Shown here in pieces: positions 1 through 4,984 of a stretch of DNA of 7,775 nt. The translations under genes and the position numbers were made by a program. Positions within the stretch are counted from its first letter, which is position 1. Each line of letters starts with the position of its first letter. Origin of the DNA: Pseudomonadota bacterium (lineage in GTDB: Bacteria; Myxococcota; Polyangia; Polyangiales; Polyangiaceae); assembly GCA_023419055.1 (NCBI GenBank), contig JAEZYO010000582.1, positions 1 to 7,775 of the forward strand. Direction: 5' to 3'. The notes under the pieces were generated by a model that was given only the letters and a program-made list of their open reading frames with translations, did not search any database and was not told the origin of the DNA.

Positions 1-734
1 GCGCGGTACGAGAGGTCGAGGTCCTCGGTCAGCGTGTCGTGCTGCCAGCCCCCGGCGCTCTTGATGGCTGCCCGACGCCAGATGCCGCCGGTGCCGGAGA
101 AGTTGAACATACAGCCGGTCGCGAAGCGCGCGCGGTTCTCGACCAGGTGGTGACCGTCGAGCATCAAGGCCTGGATGCTCGTGAGCAGGCTGTGGCTGCG
201 GTTCATGTGACCCCAGCGCGTCTGCACCATGCCGATGCGCGGGTCGTTGAAGTGGCCGACGACCTCTTTCAAAAACGAAGGCTGCGGGATGAAGTCGGCG
301 TCGAAGACGGCGATGAGCTCACCCTTGGCGAGCGACAGCCCGTGGTCGAGCGCGCCCGCCTTGTAGCCGACGCGGTTCGGTCGACGCACGTAGACGGCAT
401 CGATGCCCTGCTCGCGGAGCTTCGTCACCGCGGCTCGCGCGATGGTGACGGTCTCGTCGTTCGAGTCGTCGAGGATCTGGAGCTCGAGCTTGTCCCGCGG
501 GTAGTCGAGCGCACCCGCGGCCTCGATGAGGCGCCGAGCGACGGTGGCCTCGTTGTAGAGCGGCAGCTGGACCGTCACCCGCGGCAGCTCGGCCGGGAGA
601 GCGTTCGGCGCCATGGCTCGGTCGAGCTTCTTCTTGTGCCAGACGCACTGCAGCGAGAGCAGGGCGCGGTGCACGCCGTAGGAGCAGAGGAAGAGAAGGA
701 CGGAGCCGTAGAGCAGCAGCAGGACGAGGTGCAT
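1..734 (-). CDS. Processive family 2 glycosyltransferase (cellulose/mannan-synthase-like), N-terminal part, cut by window edge
   Basis: Translating the minus strand from the ATG at 734 gives 244 uninterrupted residues that run off the window. Residues 3-21 are a hydrophobic segment, the likely first membrane helix. The GT2 catalytic core follows: TVQLPLYNE at 54-62, the first Asp motif LDDSNDET at 88-95, the metal-binding DAD motif in VFDADF at 143-148, a QTRWGHMN block at 171-178, the FNFSGTGG loop at 210-217, and the TED catalytic-base motif in LTEDLDLSYR at 235-244. The family's QxxRW motif and C-terminal membrane helices would lie beyond the edge. Such enzymes sit in the inner membrane and transfer sugar from a nucleotide-sugar to a growing beta-linked polysaccharide; the sugar cannot be told from this part. 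The start is fixed by an in-frame TAG two codons upstream and by the membrane helix directly after the ATG. No strong ribosome binding site is visible. A long plus-strand open frame over this stretch is its shadow. Confidence 0.93.
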   Translation of the reverse strand, partial: MHLVLLLLYGSVLLFLCSYGVHRALLSLQCVWHKKKLDRAMAPNALPAELPRVTVQLPLYNEATVARRLIEAAGALDYPRDKLELQILDDSNDETVTIARAAVTKLREQGIDAVYVRRPNRVGYKAGALDHGLSLAKGELIAVFDADFIPQPSFLKEVVGHFNDPRIGMVQTRWGHMNRSHSLLTSIQALMLDGHHLVENRARFATGCMFNFSGTGGIWRRAAIKSAGGWQHDTLTEDLDLSYR

Positions 735-745
735 GGGCTACGAAA

Positions 746-766
746 ATGGCGAGTAACATTCGCCAT
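746..766. promoter_or_regulatory. Inverted repeat upstream of the glycosyltransferase
   Basis: ATGGCGA (746-752) and TCGCCAT (760-766) are perfect 7-bp arms around a 7-nt spacer, starting 11 bp upstream of the glycosyltransferase ATG. It could be a dimeric repressor's operator, or a leader hairpin near the start codon. The symmetry is seen in the sequence; the role is inferred. Confidence 0.45.
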
Positions 767-784
767 CTGCGCAAATGTCACCGA

Positions 785-790
785 ATTGTA
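785..790 (-). promoter_or_regulatory. Possible -10 box for the glycosyltransferase gene
   Basis: On the minus strand the hexamer is TACAAT, one mismatch from TATAAT. It lies in a locally AT-richer stretch about 50 bp upstream of the ATG at 734. I see no convincing -35 hexamer at 16-18 bp spacing. The rest of the 735-976 gap holds only the inverted repeat at 746-766 and the G-run tract at 929-946. Confidence 0.25.
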
Positions 791-928
791 AATCGTTGCA
801 CCGAGATGTAGGTGGCTGTCGCGCACCGCAACGGACTCACCCTCCAGAGCTACCAATTTGTGCCAATACTGGAATGCTGGTTACAAGTTGGAACTGGTCC
901 CAGATCGAGCCCCGCCGAAATCGAGTTT

Positions 929-946
929 CCCCCTCCCTTCCCTCCC
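929..946 (-). other. Four-run G tract (potential G-quadruplex) after the TPR-gene stop
   Basis: The minus strand reads GGGAGGGAAGGGAGGGGG, four runs of at least three G with loops of 1, 2 and 1 nt, which is the canonical G-quadruplex pattern with very short loops. It lies about 30 nt after the TGA of the TPR/PEGA gene, on the strand with the same sequence as that gene's RNA. It could affect termination or read-through toward the glycosyltransferase. No conventional hairpin-plus-T-run terminator is seen here. Confidence 0.5.
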
Positions 947-976
947 GGTGCCCGAGCCGTCCTGCTTCGAGACGCC

Positions 977-2278
977 TCAGCCGCCGATGAGCCAATCACC
1001 GCCGATGCCGAGCAGGAACAGCTGGTGCCCTGCGCGGTTGTCCTCGGGGATGTCGGCGGTCTCGTCGGAGTCGGGCACGGTCGGCGACGCGGAATCGATC
1101 TGAGTCTCCGTCTTCGTGAACTGCGCGAAGCTTGCCAGCATGAAGGGCGTGATGTGGAAGTACTTGCCGAGCGGGATGATCGCGCCCCCGCCGATGCGGA
1201 GGCTCGGAGCACCCTTGAGGGTGATGTCGCGCGTCAGGCTCGGCGTCGCGACCTCGTCGTGCCACCGGAAGTCGTGCACGAAGCCGATGCCGATCTCGCC
1301 GAAGCCGCCGAAGCGATGAGGCTCGGTCCCCGCGTGCAGGCCGAGCCCGAAGTCGACGCCCGAAACGCGCCCGTTGTCTTCGACCAGATCGCCCGGGCTC
1401 ATATTGTAGAGGTCGAGGTAGAGCTTGCCGGCGAAGTACCGAGCGAAGGTCAGGCCGCCCTGGAGCTCGAGCCCGCCGCCTGCGCCCATGATGTCGCTCA
1501 TCGACACCTTCGTACCTCCGCCCGTGCCGAGGTCCGCGCTGCCAGCCGTGCCGGCGGGGATCGCGCCGAAGAGCCTCACGCCCACGAACAGGCCGATGTT
1601 CTTCGCGCTCTTTTTCCCCTCGGGTGGCGCCGATTTCGTGCCGCTCCGTTGCTTTGCCGCGGGTGCCGGCGCGCCGGCGCCCGGAACGAGCTCGAGCGCG
1701 ACCGACTCCTTTTGGCCGGGGGCTAGCGTGATCCGCTGCTCGCCGGTGGCATAGCCCGGCGCGGTAGCGGAGACGTGATGCTCACCGGGATCGATCGGGC
1801 GATCGACCCCGAGCGCAGCCGACGAGACGACGATGCCGTCGATGCGCACCTCGAGCCCCTCGGCGGCCGGAGTCACCTCCACCTTGAGTGAAGGGATCTT
1901 CGGCTCGAGCTCCGCGAGCTCCTTCTTGCCCTCGTCGATGGCTTGCTGGAACGCGTCCGGCGCGCCGTGGTCGAGCTTCACGCGCACGAGCTTGCGATAG
2001 GTCTCGGCCGCTTCGACCCAGCGGTTCAACGCGCTCTCCGCGCGCGCGATGTAGAGCAGGTGCACGGGCGCGTCGTAGAGCGCCTCGGCGCGCTCGAGCT
2101 TGTCGAGCGCCTCCGGGTACTTGCCCGCCTGATAGAGCTCGATACCCTCCGTCGCGAGCTTGCGCGCTGTCGCCTTGTCCGCGGCGTTCTCGGCCAGCGC
2201 CTCGAACGGCGTCACGAAGAGCGCGGAAGCGAGCAACCAGGAAGCCAAGCGCCGTGAGCGGAGCCGAGCGGTGTGCAT
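977..2278 (-). CDS. Secreted TPR + PEGA-like protein with putative C-terminal outer-membrane beta-barrel
   Basis: This 433-residue protein has no assigned gene name. The ATG at 2278 opens directly onto a signal peptide: a basic stretch (RLRSRR), a hydrophobic core (LASWLLASALF) and an AxA-type site, EALA before ENAA, near residue 29. Residues about 36-98 are helical with tetratricopeptide-like spacing (EGIELYQAGKYPEAL, YIARAESALNRWVEAAETY), followed by a charged helix to about 125. Residues about 131-201 resemble a PEGA domain (RIDG, DPGEHHVSATAPGY, LAPGQ). A Pro/Ala/Lys linker leads to a Gly- and aromatic-rich segment (about 227-433) with alternating strands, such as LYLDLYNMSPGDLV and FGLGLHAG, as in an outer-membrane barrel. 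I infer an envelope protein; the function is unknown. An in-frame ATG at 2320 would add 14 residues and has a GGAG upstream, so it cannot be excluded. I chose 2278 because it gives a normal signal peptide. Confidence 0.85.
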   Translation of the reverse strand: MHTARLRSRRLASWLLASALFVTPFEALAENAADKATARKLATEGIELYQAGKYPEALDKLERAEALYDAPVHLLYIARAESALNRWVEAAETYRKLVRVKLDHGAPDAFQQAIDEGKKELAELEPKIPSLKVEVTPAAEGLEVRIDGIVVSSAALGVDRPIDPGEHHVSATAPGYATGEQRITLAPGQKESVALELVPGAGAPAPAAKQRSGTKSAPPEGKKSAKNIGLFVGVRLFGAIPAGTAGSADLGTGGGTKVSMSDIMGAGGGLELQGGLTFARYFAGKLYLDLYNMSPGDLVEDNGRVSGVDFGLGLHAGTEPHRFGGFGEIGIGFVHDFRWHDEVATPSLTRDITLKGAPSLRIGGGAIIPLGKYFHITPFMLASFAQFTKTETQIDSASPTVPDSDETADIPEDNRAGHQLFLLGIGGDWLIGG

Positions 2279-2348
2279 GCGAACATTCCAGCACAACTCT
2301 GCCGCCCATTGCGCTCCCATGTCGGAGCCGCTCCGGGAGGCCCACGCA

Positions 2349-2382
2349 GAGCCCTCGGCCCGCCGATTGGCGTCGGGGGCTC
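2349..2382. other. Long GC hairpin between the disrupted gene and the TPR/PEGA gene
   Basis: Outer arms GAGCCC (2349-2354) and GGGCTC (2377-2382) enclose a further stem ending in CGCC-GATT-GGCG (2361-2372), with two wobble pairs and a 2-nt bulge. It forms about 14 pairs in total. It follows the last stop of the disrupted gene on the minus strand (2405) and precedes the TPR gene start. There is no T-run after it, so it may be a factor-assisted terminator or a leader hairpin. A second small inverted repeat, GGAGC-C-GCTCC (2325-2335), overlaps the possible ribosome site of the 2320 start. Confidence 0.35.
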
Positions 2383-2404
2383 GATGAATGGGGCTTAGCG
2401 CTCG

Positions 2405-3077
2405 TCAGCGGAAGACGCACTCACGCGCGACGCAGAGCAGGCCATCGGGACAGCGGACGTCGCAGCCGCCGCAGTGCGTGAACCAGCGCGAGCACCCGAG
2501 GCGCCGAGCCACCACTCGCTGCTCTGCCCGTTCGCCTTCACGTCGTCACCGGTCAGCTCATTGACCGGACATCAGCCGCTCGAGAGCGCGCATCACCTGC
2601 GTGAGCCCTGCGCCCCCGTAGAGATCGTTCGAGGGCGCGGTCAAGGACCGGCTCGTCGCGAAGAAGACGCCGGCGTGACGCGAGCCGCCGCCCATCGCGA
2701 TGCCGCCGGAAACTGATCGAACGGCAGCTCGGCGACGGTGTTCTCGCGGTCGCTGTACACGACGCCTTCACACACGACCGGCGCGTACGCGATGTGGCTC
2801 GTGTAGTACATCTCCTCGGCGAAGACGAAGAAGTCCTCGGTGTCTTCGTTCTTCATCACGTTCGCGATCACCGGGCGGAAATAGCGATCGTAAGCGCCCA
2901 CCTCGCCGAAGACGTTCGCGTTCGTGTACGCCGCCTGCCGCAACGTCTCCCAACGTACCGATCCCGGGAGACCGCGCGCGCCGTCAGGCCAATACGGTTC
3001 GCGTAGTCCGCCGCAGATGCCGGCTCGGCAGTGAGAGTCGCTGATCCGAGGACGAAGAGCGGGAGGCATCGTTTCAT
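2405..3077 (-). pseudogene. Frame-disrupted gene for a small secreted Cys-rich protein
   Basis: No single frame spans this region, but consecutive frames join into one coherent protein of about 224 residues. The ATG at 3077 begins a signal peptide (MKRCLPLFVLGS...EPASA, then ADYANRIGLTAR). By about 2949-2980 coding shifts to a second frame (TLRQAAYTNANVFGE, AYDRYFRPVIANVMKNEDTE, FVFAEEMYYTSHIAYAPVV). Near 2706-2712 it moves to the third frame (GGIAMGGGSRHAGVFFATS, NDLYGGAGLTQVMRALERL). Around 2561-2568 it returns to the second (NELTGDDVKANGQSSEWWLG). Near 2495-2500 it moves again for a tail with six cysteines (CSRWFTHCGGCDVRC, CPDGLLCVARECVFR) and stops at 2405. Three shifts fit loss of one base, each at or beside a short G/C run. 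The third needs +1 or -2, so the 2558 stop might instead end one unit. The CPxGxxC tail resembles disulfide-rich ends of exported myxobacterial proteins. I do not recognise the family. Either a pseudogene or sequencing error is possible; intact neighbours favour the former. Confidence 0.6.
2549..2568. repeat. Inverted repeat at a frame break inside the disrupted gene
   Basis: CCGGTCA (2549-2555) and TGACCGG (2562-2568) are perfect 7-bp arms around GCTCAT. The repeat sits where the reading frame of the disrupted gene appears to shift and where one frame stops (2558-2560). Hairpins of this type are known sites of slippage or small indels. It could also be a weak terminator if that stop were genuine. 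Confidence 0.4.
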
Positions 3078-3082
3078 GCGAC

Positions 3083-3111
3083 GGTTCTGTGATCGCGCAG
3101 CGGACAGAACC
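3083..3111. promoter_or_regulatory. Inverted repeat just upstream of the disrupted secreted-protein gene
   Basis: GGTTCTGT (3083-3090) and ACAGAACC (3104-3111) are perfect 8-bp arms separated by 13 nt. The repeat starts 5 bp upstream of the ATG at 3077 and so would lie in the leader or over the promoter. Its size and centre-to-centre spacing of about two helical turns fit a dimeric regulator's operator; a hairpin covering the ribosome site is the alternative. The neighbouring palindrome at 3109-3120 overlaps its right arm. Confidence 0.45.
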
Positions 3112-3120
3112 CTCGAGGGT
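3109..3120. promoter_or_regulatory. 12-bp perfect palindrome between kinase and disrupted gene
   Basis: ACCCTCGAGGGT is perfectly self-complementary and overlaps the right arm of the inverted repeat at 3083-3111. A second, shorter palindrome with the same CTCGAG core, TCTCGAGA, lies at 3137-3144. Together they make the 3078-3211 gap, 134 bp between the kinase stop and the next ATG, dense in two-fold symmetric sites. Binding by a regulator is inferred only. Confidence 0.35.
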
Positions 3121-3211
3121 AACGAGGCGGCCTCGCTCTCGAGAAGAGGCGCAAAAGGCTACACCTCGCCGCGCAGGCGCGACGAGCGGAAGCGGCGGAG
3201 CGGCTCGCCCC

Positions 3212-4654
3212 TCAGTAGCCGATATCGATCTCTTTGCCGGGCGGCTTACCCTGCTGCGGCGGCTTCGGCTGGGCAGGTCGCACTTGAGCGGGCCGCACTT
3301 GAGCGGGCCGCACCTGGGCGGGCCGCACCGGGGGCGCAGCTTCGGCCTTTACCGGTGCGGCGGACGCGGAGACGGAAGGAGCCGCCGCGGTCTCGGGCAC
3401 GGGAACTTGCTCGACGACCGGCGTCACGGACGCGGGCACCGCGGGCGAGACCTTGTCCTCCACGGCGAGCGCCGTGGCTGGCGGAGGCGGGGACGCGACC
3501 TCCGCGGAAGCTGCGCCGCCGCCGGAGAAGACCTTCGCCACGGCGAGGCCACCGACGCCGAGGGCGACGACCGCAGCAAAACCGAGCGCCACGAAGAGAC
3601 CGACCCTGGGCTTCGGTGTGTTCGCGGCCGGCGTGGGCGTCTGAGTGATCGGCGCGCCGGTCACGAGCTCGCGCTGCGAGCCCATCGGCGTCATGGCCGA
3701 GTGGACGGCGTGGTAGCCCCCGCTCTGGAGGCTCGGCGGCGGCGTGAACGGCATTTCCCCGGTCGCGTAACCGCCGCGGGCGCTGAGCCCGCAGAGCGCG
3801 GCGAGGGACGCCGCCTGCTCCGCCGCCGACTTGAAACGCTGCTCGGTTTCACGCGAGAGCGACTTCATGATCCAGGCGTCGAAGCCGGGCGGGACGTCCG
3901 GCGCGAAGTGCGAGGGCACCGGGATCGGCGCGGTGCAGAGCTTGACCAGGAGGTCGCCGACCGCTTCACCCTCGAAGGGGAGCTGGCCCACCATGCAGCG
4001 GTAGGCGATGACGCCGATCGACCAGAGGTCCGAGCGATAATCGACGCTGCGGAGCCCGCGCGCCTGCTCCGGGCTCATGTAGTACGGCGTACCGAGCACC
4101 GAACCCGTGCGCGTCGCGCTCGAGTTGCCCGTTGCGGCGTCAGTGAACTTCGCGATGCCGAAATCCACGACCTTTACGATGTCGGCTGCGTCTTCGTCGT
4201 CCCAGACGAGGAAAATGTTTTCAGGCTTGAGATCGCGGTGAACGATGCCCGCGGCGTGAGCCTTGGAGAGCGCGCGGCAGACTTGCTGGAGCAAGCGCGC
4301 GGTGTCCTTCGGCGCGAGCCGGCCCACTCGATCGAGCCGCCGATCGAGCGGCTCGCCCTCGAGGAACTCCATCACGATGAACGGGCGCCCGTCTTCCATC
4401 ACCCCGTGGTCGTAAACCTCGACCACGTGCTTGCTCTTCAGGGTGGCGGCGGCTCGCGCCTCGTTCTCGAAGCGGGTGCGTGCCTCCGTGCTGTTCACGT
4501 GCTCGGCCTCGATGAACTTGACCGCCACGCGCGTGCCGAGCGTCGAGTGGACGCCCTCCCAGACCGAGCCCATGCCTCCACGGCCGAGCAACCTCGTCAG
4601 CCGGTATTTACCGGCTACGATGGCCTTAGGAACTTCGGGCTCCGCTTCCACCAA
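3212..4654 (-). CDS. Membrane-anchored PknB-type Ser/Thr protein kinase with Pro/Ala-rich extracytoplasmic tail
   Basis: The 480-residue protein has a complete Hanks-type kinase domain at about 17-287: glycine loop LGRGGMGSVW (23-32), ATP-binding Lys46 in VAVKF, the paired Glu in FENEA (Glu65), catalytic loop HRDLKPEN (139-146, with Asp141, Lys143 and Asn146), DFG at 164-166, and GTPYYMSPE (188-196) closing the activation segment. All key residues are present, so it should be active. The activation segment contains several Ser/Thr (178-185) suited to autophosphorylation. A Pro/Thr linker leads to one membrane helix at about 351-373. The rest, Ala/Pro/Val-rich, should lie outside the inner membrane and ends with four VRPAQ repeats; it has no PASTA domain. 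The frame opens with TTG (4654) followed by GTG (4651). No upstream ATG exists before the in-frame TAG at 4690, and the first Met lies inside the glycine loop, so the start is one of these two codons. Ligand and substrates are unknown. It is divergent from polA. Confidence 0.95.
   Translation of the reverse strand: MVEAEPEVPKAIVAGKYRLTRLLGRGGMGSVWEGVHSTLGTRVAVKFIEAEHVNSTEARTRFENEARAAATLKSKHVVEVYDHGVMEDGRPFIVMEFLEGEPLDRRLDRVGRLAPKDTARLLQQVCRALSKAHAAGIVHRDLKPENIFLVWDDEDAADIVKVVDFGIAKFTDAATGNSSATRTGSVLGTPYYMSPEQARGLRSVDYRSDLWSIGVIAYRCMVGQLPFEGEAVGDLLVKLCTAPIPVPSHFAPDVPPGFDAWIMKSLSRETEQRFKSAAEQAASLAALCGLSARGGYATGEMPFTPPPSLQSGGYHAVHSAMTPMGSQRELVTGAPITQTPTPAANTPKPRVGLFVALGFAAVVALGVGGLAVAKVFSGGGAASAEVASPPPPATALAVEDKVSPAVPASVTPVVEQVPVPETAAAPSVSASAAPVKAEAAPPVRPAQVRPAQVRPAQVRPAQPKPPQQGKPPGKEIDIGY
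3269..3328 (-). repeat. Four tandem 15-bp units encoding VRPAQ in the kinase tail
   Basis: On the coding strand, units of the form GTG-CGG-CCC-GCx-CAx repeat four times with no length variation. Differences are almost all synonymous third-position changes, with GTG CGA CCT in the last unit. The encoded (VRPAQ)4 forms part of the extracytoplasmic Pro-rich tail and is followed by PKPPQQ. The regular basic, proline-rich spacing suggests an extended spacer that might contact the cell wall; that role is inferred. Confidence 0.85.
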
Positions 4655-4767
4655 GGGACTTAGCCTAGTCGTAGGGCCAGCGAAAAGCTAGCCGCAGGGA
4701 GTGTCGCTGACGTTGGCAGGGACGACGGAGCATACGATCGTTTTGTCTCCGTGCTTCCCACCAAGCG

Positions 4768-4785
4768 TCAATCATCAATCAATGA
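4768..4785. repeat. AT-rich direct repeat in the divergent region
   Basis: The 18 bp contain TCAATCA twice head to tail, followed by ATGA, in an otherwise GC-rich sequence. On the minus strand it reads as repeated ATTGATTGATTGAC, which contains TTGAC-like -35 matches for the kinase, but no good -10 lies 16-18 bp further. It is a candidate promoter or regulator site. Confidence 0.3.
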
Positions 4786-4854
4786 CTAAGGCGAAAGGTA
4801 CGCGCCGCCCCTTCGAACGATCTCCTCTCGAAGGAGCACCCACCGGAGCCCCGG

Positions 4855-4860
4855 TATAAG
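4855..4860 (+). promoter_or_regulatory. Possible -10 box for polA
   Basis: TATAAG is one mismatch from TATAAT and would start RNA near 4867, leaving a leader of roughly 118 nt that includes the hairpins at 4891-4937. No -35 match is present at the usual spacing, so support is weak. Confidence 0.25.
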
Positions 4861-4890
4861 CGCGAAATCGGGGAGCGCGGACGCGGGCAT

Positions 4891-4922
4891 ACCAGGCCGA
4901 AAGGCCAGGTTCCTCACCTTGG
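4891..4922 (+). promoter_or_regulatory. Hairpin with GNRA loop and a competing pairing in the polA leader
   Basis: ACC-A-GGCC-GAAA-GGCC-A-GGT (4891-4910) folds into a seven-pair stem with one A:A mismatch and a GAAA tetraloop. The 3' half, CCAGGT (4905-4910), can instead pair with ACCTTGG (4916-4922) around the loop TCCTC. The two folds exclude each other, as in attenuators. Sequence symmetry is seen directly; a regulatory switch is inferred. Confidence 0.35.
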
Positions 4923-4937
4923 AGCAGATTCTGCTCC
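4921..4937. promoter_or_regulatory. Perfect 17-bp palindrome upstream of polA
   Basis: GGAGCAGA-T-TCTGCTCC has 8-bp perfect arms around one central base, ending 47 bp before the polA ATG. It could be an operator or a tight leader hairpin. It does not match the known Myxococcus-type, E. coli-type or Gram-positive LexA boxes as I recall them. Confidence 0.5.
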
Positions 4938-4984
4938 CCGAGCGAGCGCAAAGCCGAAATTCGCGACTAAGCTACCGGCCCCCG

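Larger units (their letters stand above)
4655..4984. promoter_or_regulatory. Divergent intergenic region between the kinase gene and polA
   Basis: These 330 bp contain no credible protein or tRNA gene and must hold the promoters of both divergent genes. Several symmetric elements are visible: CTTCGA/TCGAAG (4811-4833) overlapping CTCCT/AGGAG (4822-4836), and ACCGG/CCGGT (4842-4855). The AT-rich repeat, possible -10 box, GNRA hairpin and 17-bp palindrome are listed separately. No clear ribosome binding site precedes either start. Confidence 0.5.

Noticed and set aside
39..791. A 250-codon plus-strand open frame at the left end
   Set aside because: The minus strand reads as a glycosyltransferase with DDS, DAD and TED motifs in order, so the plus-strand frame is a shadow.
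812..1726. A 304-codon plus-strand open frame opposite the TPR/PEGA gene
   Set aside because: It is a shadow of the secreted TPR/PEGA-like protein. The composition is Arg/Ala/Glu-rich with no recognisable motif.
2405..3077. Programmed frameshifting as the explanation for the multi-frame gene
   Set aside because: Three or four separate shifts would be needed, and none has a classic slippery heptamer with a downstream structure. Decay or sequence error is simpler.
3089..4663. A 524-codon plus-strand open frame opposite the kinase
   Set aside because: The kinase strand carries all catalytic motifs. The plus-strand product is Arg/Gly/His-rich and has no domain I recognise.
4716..4734. A sigma-54-like promoter TGGCA...GGAGC upstream of polA
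   Set aside because: The spacing and the -12 GC do not match the consensus.
4881..4984. A possible c-di-GMP-I (GEMM) riboswitch: GAAA-loop hairpin, then CGCAAAGCC (4951-4959) and GCTACCGG near the polA start
   Set aside because: The pieces resemble parts of the family, but CGCAAAGCC does not directly follow the hairpin (about 40 nt intervene), and the tetraloop receptor and second helix cannot be drawn. A covariance-model search would settle it; I take it as coincidence.
4919..4984. TTG start adding 22 residues to DNA polymerase I
   Set aside because: The extension has no similarity to the Pol I N terminus and begins with the perfect palindrome. The ATG at 4985 gives the usual short lead-in to the LYLID motif.
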